A DNA stretch of 64,000 nucleotides, taken from NCBI GenBank assembly GCA_025403435.1, contig CM046348.1, forward strand, positions 13,516,034-13,580,033. The letters are read 5' to 3'. Below are positions 46,908 through 57,136 of the stretch, piece after piece. A program made the position numbers and the translations under genes. Positions within the stretch are counted from its first letter, which is position 1. Each line of letters begins with the position of its first letter. The DNA comes from Artocarpus heterophyllus (taxonomy: Eukaryota > Streptophyta > Magnoliopsida > Rosales > Moraceae). The notes under the pieces were generated by a model, which saw only the letters and a list, made by a program, of their open reading frames with translations, was not told the origin of the DNA and ran no database searches.

Positions 46908-47310
46908 ATAAAACTTATTTACTTATGGCATGTTCGATATAGTTTTTTTAAACAACTCTTTGTTTTTTTAAACCAAAAAAGACAACAAGGAGAGAAAAAC
47001 ATGATCGCTGAATTATTTTTGTTATTTGTTTTTTAAATCGGTTATCAGATTTTTTAAAATTCTGCAAATAAAAAATCCTTGTTTTCAAATTTTTTTAATA
47101 GATTCTTTGATTGACTCTCTCAGTTCTCTCTCGTCTCTCTCTTATTCACTCTCCCCTCTCTTTCTCTCTTCTCTGTGCTTTTCCTCTTTACGATTGTTTC
47201 TCAAGGAAATGGAGGAGAAAACTTGAGTTCTCCTAAATTTCCTCCTCGACCCCATCCTCGGCTTGAAATCTTGGATCAATTCTTCTTTGAAAGGTGAAGA
47301 TTCGCATAAT

Positions 47311-47680
47311 GGTGTTGTTTACAAGGGATACTCACCGTCATTGTCCAGGAAGCAGTGCCAGAAGCTGTTGGTAATGTTGCAGCTCCACGGCGGAGGGTTC
47401 ATGAGCTAGAGCAATGTGTCAGCAACGAATGACATGTTTTGCAGGTGAATGGTAAGGGTCTGCGATGTGATTATTGTGGTGGTGTGGTACAAATTGGCAC
47501 CAGAGAATCGGTTCCCGATGCGATTAAGGATGGGGTTAAGGTTTTGAATTAGCTAGGGAAGCAGGCCAAATTGATGTTGATGAGGAACGTGAAGAATTTG
47601 TGGCTTAATCGATGGATGTTCGATAGCTTTAAAGAATCCATGGTCGAACATTGGTTGGCTGCTCATTTTGATCCGTCTAG
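47311..47680 (+). pseudogene. Carboxylesterase relic (CXE16-like exon)
   Basis: The frame from 47311 reads VYKGYSPSLSRKQCQKLLVM, LQLHGGGFMS, stop, SNVSATNDMFCR, stop, MVRVCDVIIVVVWYKLAPEN. After a shift it continues DAIKDGVKVLN, stop, LGKQAKL and then SMVEHWLAAHFDPSR. HGGG is the oxyanion-hole motif of plant carboxylesterases (gibberellin-receptor-like fold). The order and spacing fit the first exon of the CXE16 subgroup. The nucleophile Ser and later triad residues are absent. Stops replace a Gly, an Arg and a Trp codon. Confidence 0.75.
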
Positions 47681-48239
47681 GTAGCTTTTGATTCCTTAAT
47701 TCATTTACAAAAGTGAAAATTTGATTTCAAGTTTATATGTTTGAGTTCTTGCAAGGTTTAGATTTTGCCCACACAATGTTGTCTTCATAGCTAAAATACC
47801 TTCACAAAAGTTTTTCAAATGCAAATAGCAATAAACCATTGATAAAATTTGATAAAAATACGAAGGAATTAAGCACATTTTTAAACGAATCTAATCTCAA
47901 TTAATGTATGACTATCTTTAATTAACAGCAAGGAAGCTTCTAGACCCGGACAACATGTCTGGCTTGCTATCTCGGCCCCGATAATGAGTCTAGTTTGTCG
48001 ATACGACCCTGTTGGCAAGTCTAGTCCACAAATACGATCCCGACGATAGGTCCGTCCTAACCCTTGACCCAAGCCTAGCCCTGGTTGTCAAATTGATCCC
48101 TACCTCGACCTCGACCTTGACTCGGATCGTTGATCCTATCCCATGCCGTCATCTCAATAAGTTGTATTCAAATAAACTATATTGTTGTTTTTAATATATA
48201 TATATATATATATACACACACATGCGCGCGTAAACGCTA

Positions 48240-48370
48240 TCAAACATATTTTTTGGTTTTTGTTTGTTTAATTAAAAACAGACATGAGTTATCAAACATG
48301 TTTTAAAAAAAAATAAAAAATAAAACAAAAAAATATTTTTATTTTTCTATCTAAAAAAAAGCCAAACGTA
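48240..48370. mobile_element. AT-rich MITE-like copy (TTTTAAAAATATTTTT type)
   Basis: CAAACATATTTTTTGG to AAAAGCCAAACGTACCC around an A/T-only core. It is related in layout to the copies at 22.7, 51.7 and 52.5 kb. A TA/CA/CG microsatellite precedes it at 48195-48230. Confidence 0.35.
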
Positions 48371-48854
48371 CCCTTAATTATGCTTTTTCAGGTTTTCTAA
48401 CATTGTCCCGTCAGTATAATTATCGTGTCTTCTATCAAACGCATTATGATATTTGTGATATGAACTTGTCATCGGGTTAAGGGCGGCGGTCGTTGGAAGC
48501 TTCGCTTTTCGTCAAGTGTAATTTGTGAGTGGTTGGTGGTGCACTTAACAAAAATCTGGTAGTTAATGTATTTCAAAAATACACACATATAAAAAACGCT
48601 TTGCAACAGAAATCTTGCAAGACAATCAATACTGCCAAATAATGTAATTTCTCGATCACAAATAGTGTTCAGTTGCCTCACTATGGTAGGCACCCCCATA
48701 TTTGACAGCATGGGAAAGAAGGAAAGATACAGAATTCCAATGATGCCTCAAAAAAATATAAAACACAAAAATCACCATAATCTTTATTTATTAAATGCAG
48801 TACGGATTTGGCATGTTACCTTCAAAATATACTAACTTTTGTTTAATATCTTAT

Positions 48855-48998
48855 GTGGTGTTTGAAAAGGCGGTAGGAACCATTTTTATTGTAGCATGTG
48901 ACAGTTTTATACTGTAGCAATTTTTTTATTACTGTAGCATGTAAGAGCTTTATACTGTTCATAACTGAGTTTGTGGTGGGAACCGTTGCCAAACACTT
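48855..48998. mobile_element. Well-preserved MITE, GTAAAGCTCTCATATG family (inverted orientation)
   Basis: GTGGTGTTTGAAAAGGCGGT at the left and GGTGGGAACCGTTGCCAAAC at the right. Units GTAGCATGTGACAGTTTTAT and GTAGCATGTAAGAGCTTTAT lie in tandem. Confidence 0.7.
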
Positions 48999-49007
48999 TG
49001 TTAGTTG

Positions 49008-49122
49008 TTGATTTTTAATCAATAAACAGTATAGAGCTTTCTTTATCTATAATAAAAAAAAATTACTATGCTATAAAGTTCTGACATACTACAGATTTCA
49101 AATCAACATTTTCAGTTCAACC
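49008..49122. mobile_element. MITE copy, GTAAAGCTCTCATATG family
   Basis: ACAGTATAGAGCTTTCTTTA and ATGCTATAAAGTTCTGACAT units. It sits immediately after the previous copy. Confidence 0.45.
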
Positions 49123-49699
49123 GGCCTCTTAAGACTTAAAACGGTTTTATTTCCCTTACCTAAAAGTGGGCATCAGTTATTATATAAAATTACGACTCAT
49201 TATGTACCGTGTAGCGGTTTGGTGCGAAACCGATAATAACTCTACTTGTTTTCCTTCTAAAAACAAATTCATGATATACAAGTGTTTGGACCAAACTTTG
49301 CCCTAATTAAATGCCCAACTATTTGAAGATGACAAGTTTGAGACGACTGACACGCGAATTAGGAGTCATAACAACGCCGGTCTTGTAAAAAAATCACCAA
49401 CGTCCATTTTTCAGCATGTTTTCCCACGATGAGGTGTCACGAGCTAATTGATGGCGTAAAAAGTCAACATTCAACAGCTTGAATTATATAAAAAAAAAAA
49501 AGAAAAAAAAAAAGAAATTGTTGGAATACGACACTCCCACTCACAGTCCCATTATGATATTTTATACAGGCACAATCGCAAAAATTTCCACATCAATAAC
49601 CTTCCCCTTAGACTTAAGTCACACTATAAGGTCACAAATATTATTACCCTCCCTCCTAGCCAAATTCTCTCCCATTTTCCATCCCCAACCTTGCCAGCC

Positions 49700-50374
49700 A
49701 TGGCGGAGACGGATCAGGCCCGGCCGCTCGCCCCAGCGGTTGACCGCCCGAGCAGCGACGACGAGGAGGCTGCCCTATACTTGAAGGCAATCCGTCGCCG
49801 GAAATTCGCCAAATATTGTGGCTGCCTAACCGCGTTTATACTAGTCCCAGCCCTTGTGATCATAATCCTCATATTCACGGTGTTTAAGATAAAGGAGCCC
49901 GTTATCAAAATGAACAGTATAACGATCACAAAGTTTCAGTTAGGTAACAACAACAACAACAGCTTCCCCCTTAACGCTGCGGCCGCCAACATGTCGTTGA
50001 CGGCTGACGTGTCCGTGAAGAACCCGAACGCGGCGTCATTTAAGTACAGCAACACGACCACCACGTTGTACTACAAAGGCGCGGTGATTGGCGAGGCCCG
50101 AGGCCCACCGGGCCAGGCGAAGGCCCGGAGGACCGTTAGATTGAATGTGACGGTGGACATCATGGTGGACCAGATCACGAGCAGCCCAAGTCTACTGGCG
50201 GATGTGGGCTCGGGCCTCTTGAACGTGAGTAGCTATTCGAGGGTTCCGGGGAGGGTCAAGATACTGAACATCATTAAGAGGCATGTCGTTGTGAAAATGA
50301 ATTGCACCTTCACGGTTAATATTTCGAGCCGCTCAATTCAGGAGCAGAAATGCAAGAGGAAGGTCAAGCTATAG
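49700..50374 (+). CDS. LEA-2 / NDR1-HIN1-like (NHL) membrane protein
   Basis: A single-exon frame of 224 residues from the ATG at 49700 (the in-frame codon upstream is TTG). The N-terminus MAETDQARPLAPAVDRPSSD is cytosolic and acidic. A basic RRRKFAKYCGC precedes one transmembrane helix (about residues 42-62), and an LEA_2 beta-sandwich domain follows (about 95-205). It contains NPN (108-110) and YSNTTTTLYYKG, a typical NHL signature. Six N-glycosylation sequons lie in the outer part (N97, N118, N149, N175, N201, N208). It closely resembles the At2g46150 protein as I remember it. NHL relatives act at the plasma membrane in defence and stress responses; the role of this subgroup is not established. 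The gene is GC-rich and intact, with a poly-A tract (49490-49515) upstream. Confidence 0.93.
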   Translation: MAETDQARPLAPAVDRPSSDDEEAALYLKAIRRRKFAKYCGCLTAFILVPALVIIILIFTVFKIKEPVIKMNSITITKFQLGNNNNNSFPLNAAAANMSLTADVSVKNPNAASFKYSNTTTTLYYKGAVIGEARGPPGQAKARRTVRLNVTVDIMVDQITSSPSLLADVGSGLLNVSSYSRVPGRVKILNIIKRHVVVKMNCTFTVNISSRSIQEQKCKRKVKL

Positions 50375-51689
50375 CCTATTATAGGGTATGTTTGCTTATA
50401 CTATATATATACCCTCAGTTATTAGAGCAGGATCTATATATATATATTTATATATATGTTTGTATATATGCGTGTGCGAGTAAAAATCCTTTTACCCTTT
50501 TGTGTTATTTTTCTTGTTTGGTGTTATTTAGTAATTTAATTTTCAGTATGTTATCGCTTTCTGGTTGCTCTCGATCTATATGTTTGTTGAAATCTCATAG
50601 AAGTCAGATGGAGAGATAGAATTGATGTACTTAATAGATTTTAAGCGGCAAGTTTTTCTTACTAAAGTAAGTATTAATGTCGAGTGAGAGGAATGAATAC
50701 TTTTTTCAAAAAGATTATTGAATGATTTTTTTTTCCTTCTTGCTTCTATAATTGAAAAGTTGTGTCGGTTGAAACGTAGCGTAATTAACTTCTTTATTAA
50801 TACATTTTTTGACTATTGGATGTCATATGTCTCCGATAGTAGGTACTATTCCTCGACTCTATGCAATTATGTTAATGACCTATTTATGATCTATGAGTGC
50901 TTTTTCTCGGATGAATTTCTTTGGGTTTTAATGACGCTGTAATTACATCTCTCACTAGGTTTATCAAATATGATTTAGATTATGATGATTTAGATTTTTC
51001 AAATGTTAATAGACAAAACATGGATCAGATTTTCTTTAATGCTTTAGGTAAAGATACTCACTTTTTACCCAAAATAAAATAAAATAAAATAAACCGCAAT
51101 ACCTACTAATTAGAAAACGAGTGGCCTTGACTTTCCTTTGTGCTTCTCCAAACATCATCTTCACGAGACAATTGTAAACAATTCACATTTTATTATTTCT
51201 GATGGAAACTTTTCTTCCATATGATAGATTTGAGGAAATTTATAAATATTTTTTATAAGGAGATTCATAATTTGATTCGTATCATATGAGATATATGGTG
51301 CATGTGAACTTTGACTCTACTGGTTTATTTATATCTGATACATACTTCAATTTAACGGCCTTATAACATGAATGGTCTGAGCTTGTATTTATATCGGTCT
51401 ATATTGCTCGTCACGTGACTCACATGCATGGAACGAGGATTTTTCTATCTCTTTTTTTTTTTTTTTTTTTTTCTTTTTCCTTTTTCTTTTTTTTTTCTAG
51501 CTTACAAAATTCGAGAAGATTGTCTTGACCTTGCAAGACCCTGCATATGATGGGGATGCAAGGATTCCTCCTCCCGCAAGCTAGAAGACTTGAAATGAAT
51601 TGACAAGTGTATAAAATATATGCCTTGGAAAGGAAAAAACTGTGAGGATTTTTTTTTTTTTTTTGGGCATAGAAGAAGAGTCACAATAT
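50375..51689. other. Spacer downstream of the NHL gene
   Basis: 3' flank with TA microsatellite (50430-50470), then AT-rich DNA with long T tracts (51450-51500). No gene seen. Confidence 0.35.
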
Positions 51690-51841
51690 GGGTCCGTTTG
51701 GTATTGTTTTCAAAATAGGTAAAAATAATTTTGTTTTAAAAAATAATTTTTTTTTTAAATTATACTGAGATTGTTTTTAAAATTTTTACCTTAAAATATA
51801 AAAATATTTTTAAAAATTCTTAAAACAAAACCATGCAGACC
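51690..51841. mobile_element. AT-rich MITE with inverted ends
   Basis: The left end GGTCCGTTTGGTATTGTTTT matches the reverse complement of the right end, GGTCTGCATGGTTTTGTTTT. CAATAT lies at both flanks (51684-51689 and 51841-51846), a possible target duplication. The core is almost pure A/T. Confidence 0.6.
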
Positions 51842-52510
51842 AATATTTTTAAAGCTAAGATATAAAATATAAAATCCCAAAAAAGTATAAAATATCACTG
51901 CTTTGGCAGTTTATCTGGCTTCTAGAATAGGGTAATCTTGGTTCCAACATTTCTTTAAGCAATTTTGAAAAACAACATATTACATTAATAAACTCGATGA
52001 AACGCTGAAAGCCCGAAGGGAAAAATATGGTTCTTTGATAAATTCTATACAATGACGGAAAACCAAAGAACCCATAGCACCAAGGCTACATAAAATACTG
52101 TAGACATAAATCTAGCAAACCGAAAACGTAGAAGATGTCACGCGTTGCCACGTGCCGCCATAGCTCCCACGCACGGCCGCCCCATCACCAGATTTTCTGT
52201 TGCAAGTGTTGAGAACAAGTACTGTTTACCATCAACATGATTTTTATTTACAAACTGCGAGGTTCACGTGGCCCTATGTGACACTCCCACAAATATGCAT
52301 GCTGAGATTGGACAAACAAATGAGAAAATCATGACCACAAAAGCACCATTATTGAGTTACAAAGCTCAATATTTCAACTCTGTCTTATTGTGCATAGCCC
52401 CTATTTAACCGTTCAGAAACGAGAACAAGACAAAATGCAAACCCAAATTACCCATGTCACCAAAAAACGAGCCCAAAAAATCCAAAACCCAGTATAAAAC
52501 AAGTCAAAAC
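51842..52510. other. Distal promoter region of the ATL gene
   Basis: No gene. A perfect G-box CACGTG lies at 52149-52154 within GTTGCCACGTGCCGCC, a site for bZIP/bHLH factors. It is about 0.8 kb upstream of the ATL start. Confidence 0.4.
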
Positions 52511-52661
52511 ACGGCCGTTTGTTTTTGTTTATAAAATTTTAAAAATAATTTTAAATTTTTTTAAGACAAAAATTTTAAAAATATTTTTAATAAATTTTTT
52601 TAAAAAATTTATATTTTAAAATAAAAAAATGTTTATTTATTTTAAAAATAACACTAAACAA
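52511..52661. mobile_element. AT-rich MITE-like copy immediately upstream of the ATL gene
   Basis: GGCCGTTTGTTTTTGTTTAT at the left and AAATAACACTAAACA at the right around an A/T-only core, like the copies at 22.7 and 51.7 kb. It ends about 300 bp before the ATL start. Confidence 0.5.
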
Positions 52662-52925
52662 TTTTTTTTTTTTTAATTTTCATGTTCTTTAGGGCGATTC
52701 AAGAAAAAAAAACAGAAAGGAGAGAGAGAGTGTGTGTGGTAGTGGAAGCGGAAGCGGAAGTGGAAGTGGAAGTCTCTCTCCCACGATTTCCCACCAATTT
52801 AATGCACTCCCTCTATTTCCAAAACCCAGTATTAAATGCAGCAGCTGGAGCATCCACCCACCTTCCAAAAAAAAAAAATCTCTCTCTCTCTCTTTCTCTT
52901 TCTCTCTCTTCCTTCCCATTAACAA

Positions 52926-53207
52926 ATGGCTAAACCCCTTGATCCCTTTTCTCTCTCCCCCCAATGTCCTCCTCTTCCTCCGCCATCGCCTCGGCCGCAA
53001 ACCCCTCCTCGCCCTCCTCTGCCGGCACCGCCAACTACTTCACCAACCTCGGCCTCGGCTACCCCATCGCCATCGTCCTCGGCTTCCTTGTCCTCCTCTC
53101 TATCCTCCTTCTCGCCTCCTACATCTGCTGTCGCGCCTCTCGCTCCTCCTCCCCTTCCTCCATTCCCTCCCACCACCACCACCCCAACCCTAACCATGAC
53201 GGTATAA
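52926..53207 (+). promoter_or_regulatory. Upstream ORF overlapping the ATL start
   Basis: An ATG at 52926 (G at +4) opens a 93-codon frame that runs out of frame through the ATL start at 52964 to a TAA at 53205-53207. The ATL start itself has neither a purine at -3 nor G at +4. A further short frame (52802-52933) lies upstream, after the (GGAAGY)n stretch at 52745-52772. The Pro-rich product has no family resemblance, so a regulatory role is the only reason to list it. Confidence 0.4.
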
Positions 53208-53593
53208 TCGTCCCCCGAATCATCTTCGTCGCCGAGGACGACGAAGGCGACGGAAATGCCGATGGCCGGCGCGACCTAGACGAGAGCGCCGTCGTCGGTC
53301 TGGACCAGGCCGTCATAAATTCGTACCCGAAGTTCCCGTACGAGAGGGACGGAGCGGCGATCAAGGAATCGACCTGCTCGATTTGCCTCTGCGAGTACAA
53401 GGCTTCGGAGATGCTGAGGATGATGCCCGAGTGCCGTCACTGCTTCCACCTCTGCTGCCTCGACGCGTGGCTCAAGCTCAACGGCTCCTGCCCCGTCTGC
53501 CGGAACTCGCCCCTACCGACGCCGCTCTCCACGCCGCTGCAGGAGGTCGTCCCGCTGGCGCAGTTCGCCGCCGATCGGAGGAGGAGTAGGTGA
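52964..53593 (+). CDS. ATL-type RING-H2 finger E3 ubiquitin ligase
   Basis: Intronless frame of 209 residues. A Ser-rich start is followed by one transmembrane helix (about 34-54, PIAIVLGFLVLLSILLLASY), a basic/Ser-rich stretch, and the ATL-specific GLD motif (VVGLDQAVINSYPKF, 111-124). The RING-H2 domain has Cys138-x2-Cys141, Cys157-x-His159-x2-His162-x2-Cys165 and Cys176-x2-Cys179. PECRH, the LDAWL segment and the CPVCR end are all intact. The C-terminus SPLPTPLSTPLQEVVPLAQF is typical of the ATL67/ATL68 group. ATLs are membrane-anchored E3 ligases, many induced by elicitors or involved in carbon/nitrogen and defence signalling. Adjacency to the NHL gene matches At2g46150/At2g46160. Confidence 0.95.
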   Translation: MSSSSSAIASAANPSSPSSAGTANYFTNLGLGYPIAIVLGFLVLLSILLLASYICCRASRSSSPSSIPSHHHHPNPNHDGIIVPRIIFVAEDDEGDGNADGRRDLDESAVVGLDQAVINSYPKFPYERDGAAIKESTCSICLCEYKASEMLRMMPECRHCFHLCCLDAWLKLNGSCPVCRNSPLPTPLSTPLQEVVPLAQFAADRRRSR

Positions 53594-56169
53594 CTGCGGT
53601 TTTTTATGGATTTTTTTTAATGGTGGGATTGTTTGGTTTTGGCTGATGTATATATTTTTTTTAATTTTAATTATGGGTTGTGAGATTGATGCTGGTGATT
53701 AGGTGGAACAAGCCGGTGTTTTTTTTGGGTTAGTGTTAAATTAATTCGAAGTAATTTGTTTACTTTTTATTTTACATTTTTTTTCAACGATTGCTTTATT
53801 CATTTTGTGCGAGTATTATTGAGTTTCTGTTGATAAAATTATTATTATTATTATGTTAAAAGGAATCTAGCGGTGCTACACATGATTTGGAATTATTGAC
53901 ATTTTGTTAGTTGCTACTTGAGTTTGTAATTCTTCTCCTTGGCTGAACAATACCGTTGTTCTGTTTTGTTCACTATCGGAATTTAATTTTTAATTTTTTA
54001 TATTCTTGTTTCGTACAACTTTTTTTTTTCTTTTTGTTCTCTTCTTTTTTCACTTCTCATTCAGGAAGACGAGTGTGTCCAGTTTCAGACACTGCTGTTC
54101 AGTGACATTAGCATGTGTTTGGTTCTTTCTTGCCATGGTATTGTTGTATACAAGTGTTGTGGATTCTTATATTAGGGATGCCTCTTTTCTCTACTGTTCT
54201 GGTTTTTTTTTTTTTTTGGTCCTTCCCATTAATCGAACCATGTTTCTTTTGGTTGGATATTAATATACAGCTCTGGTTTGGTGGCTATCTTTACTAGATG
54301 CAATTACGTTAATTTATTGACTTTTTGGGGGATGGAATAGTGCAGTGGCGTTTCTGTTTTGGAGGGCTGATATTGATAAATTGATGGGTGTTTGGCAAAA
54401 TAAAAGTTAAAATGATTATAGTGTAACGTGTGAGAGTTTTATATTGTTGCAGTTGAAATTATATTTTTTAACGTCAAGGAATCCTCATGAGATATCCCCA
54501 AACTCTATCCGCTTATCCATTTAAAATTGTTGTAATATTATTAAATTTAAATTAAATTTTATTAAGTAAATTGTAAAATTTAGTAATATAATCACATATA
54601 TCTTATAAAATGAACCTTAAACAAAACCCAAAATTAGTCAATATGAAAACTAAATCGATAAAATAAACTAAAACATTAAAATACTAAAAACATTATTCTT
54701 TTTCTTTGCAGATTCTTTTTATAATTTCATGTTAACTCTATTACTTTACATCCGTGTTATTTACATACATATATATACCCAAATACATATATAATATTAT
54801 ACACATAAATATATATATAAGTAAGAAAAATAAAGAGAATATAATTGGGCTTGGAACGGAGGCGGGGAAGCTTCCCCCACCCCGCCCCCGACTCAAGTGT
54901 TAATCGTAACCCTCATACCTGTCCTACCCCTATATTAGTATCCTAGGGGTGGGTACGAGGAATGCCATGCTTTAAGCATGTGAAAGTTTTACATCATTTG
55001 TATTTGAAATTCTAAAGTTTAAACTGTTTTTCTGATACCCTATAAAAAGATTATTTTTATCATTCTACAAAAACAATAATGAGCCGACTATGTCTCTGAA
55101 TCATTGAAAGGTGATTATTATACGTATATACGTATCTCCTAGTGAAAATCCATTGATATCATATATTTTTAAATTATTAAATATAATCAAAATTATTATA
55201 TATATATATTTATATATGTGACCGATGAAAAACAAATACTTGCCTGTAAGTTTATGTGATACTCAACTCTCAGTCGGATGTGAAAGACTTTTGTAGGGTT
55301 TTGTAACCCGTGCCAAGTTTTGGTAAAAATATATGGAGCCAAGTCAATTGTGTATCTTGTTAGCCGTTTCGTTTTCCTTTTTGCAATTAATTTGGTAGGG
55401 GGTTTTATTACCGTTTGGAAGATTAGCATTTGTTAAATTGCTGTGTAACGTAAAAGATGGTTTTCAAACTGTTTTCTCTAATTTGAAAACCAAGTAATCT
55501 TATTGATTGACAAAGCAGTTACAATAGCGACTAAAGCATTGCTGCCTCGGGCGGTTAGCAAAGCGCAGGTTCCTCTAACGCTATCGTTACTTGTCCTGTA
55601 CTCTTATGTACCTCCAGATCTTCGTAAGCTCATGTTTGATGAAAACGTCTTTTGTTTTAGCACAAAATCCATGATAGGATAACATTTTGGTCATACCATA
55701 AGTCTTCTAATTTTAATTGTTGGATTAATTTTTTTACTATGTGAGGTAAGATTGAAAACAATTATATGATACATGTTGCAAATTCTAATTTACATAGACA
55801 GTTAGGGATCAGGTTATTAAAAAGTTAATTTATCTATTAAAATAATAGGATCTATTGATAAGGCCAAAATGCATGTACTGTCATAAGAGTTCTCTTGTTT
55901 TATTTTCTTTCTTTTTTTCTTTAATTATTTTTTTGTCATCTTTTGGACATGTAAGAAAATAGCAAATTAAAGTCATTGTATGATAAATTGAGACGCCAAA
56001 TACTATCACAAAAATACAATTTTTTTCAACACTGTACAAACCCATGAGAGGAACAGAATGGTTGTCGAAAATGGTCCGTCAAAACTCAAAAATAAATGGT
56101 AAACATCAAGATTGATTTAATAAGCAATAAGGTTGGTTTTTTTTTTTTTTTTTTTCAGTCTTGGTATAC
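53594..56169. other. Region downstream of the ATL gene
   Basis: 3' flank, then AT-rich DNA. A partial GTAAAGCTCTCATATG-family MITE (GGGTGTTTGGC; GTAACGTGTGAGAGTTTTAT) lies at about 54385-54475, and a weaker one at about 54955-55040. At 54853-54960 there is a GC-rich patch (GGAGGCGGGGAAGC, CCACCCCGCCCCC) like an end of a hAT-type repeat. No gene recognised. Confidence 0.35.
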
Positions 56170-56177
56170 CTTGACAG

Positions 56178-56768
56178 TAGGGGTGGCAAAACGGGTTGGC
56201 GGGTCGGGTTCGTGTCGGGTTGGAGTTAATTTTTACAAAATTAGGTCGACACTAACCCGACCCGTGACCCGAACGGGTTGAGAATTCTCAACCCTAACCC
56301 GACCCGTTTTGACACGGGTTGACACTAACCCGACCCGTGTCAACCCGTTTCTTATGCACAGTGTCAAAAAATAATAACCCGTGACCCGATTTTGACCCGT
56401 AACCCGATTATGACCTGCAACCCGTCTCTAACCCGCCCACATTAATATATAAAATATTAAAAAAAAATAAAATTAGAAGAGTTTCATACCACTTCAACAA
56501 GAAGATGAGTGATAAGAGAGGTAAGGTTTGATATTTTAAGAGCTTATGAAATAATATTAATTTTTTAAAAGCTAATTAATTAAACACGGGTCAGAAACGG
56601 GTCATTTTCGTGTTAGACGGGTTGACCCGAACACGACCCGTTTTTTGACGGGTCAGTTTCGGGTCGACACTAAAATGACCCGTGGTCAAATTTTCCGACA
56701 CTAACCCGCAGAAAATCGTGTCGGATTCGTGTCGTGTCGTCGTGTCGCAACCCGTATTGCCGGCCCTA
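56178..56768. mobile_element. Intact hAT-type non-autonomous element with perfect 8-bp target duplication
   Basis: The termini TAGGGGTGGCAA and TTGCCGGCCCTA are inverted. The flanks carry an exact 8-bp repeat CTTGACAG (56170-56177 and 56769-56776), as expected for the hAT superfamily. Both ends are built of many short inverted GGGT(C/T)G-type blocks (GGGTTGACACTAACCCGACC and its complement), so a single strand could fold extensively. There is no transposase frame. Confidence 0.92.
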
Positions 56769-57136
56769 CTTGACAGGCAACTACCCGTCAAAATATTCCC
56801 TAACTAATGAAACAATATCATTAAAAAAATGGTCCGTGGCAGAACCAATGGTCAATTGCCTCCCAGTTCTAGTAAATAAACATTTTTAAAACAGCTAGTT
56901 TTATGCTGTATGTGCATGGGATATGGGACAGATTGCCCTTAAGTCCTGCAGGTGCTCATCACTTTTCTTTGAGTTCGACAAAACTTCTTAAAACGAGAAT
57001 CGGATATTAAGGGAAAGGGATGTCGCTTCTCAAGCAAAAATTAAAAACATTATAATATTAACAAATGGCTTGAGAACAACTTCTAAAAGGCTGTAAAACT
57101 TAACCAGTGAAATTAGGAACATGGAGAGGAATTCAC

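Noticed and set aside
49479..49784. Longer N-terminal extension of the NHL protein or a separate 101-codon frame
   Set aside because: The overlapping frame is out of phase and begins in a poly-A tract. The NHL start at 49700 is the first ATG in frame and fits the family start.
52689..53400. Several long Pro/Leu- or Gly-rich frames on both strands over the ATL gene
   Set aside because: Out-of-frame or antisense readings of the Ser/Ala-rich, GC-rich ATL 5' part. Only the plus-strand uORF was kept, as a possible regulatory feature.
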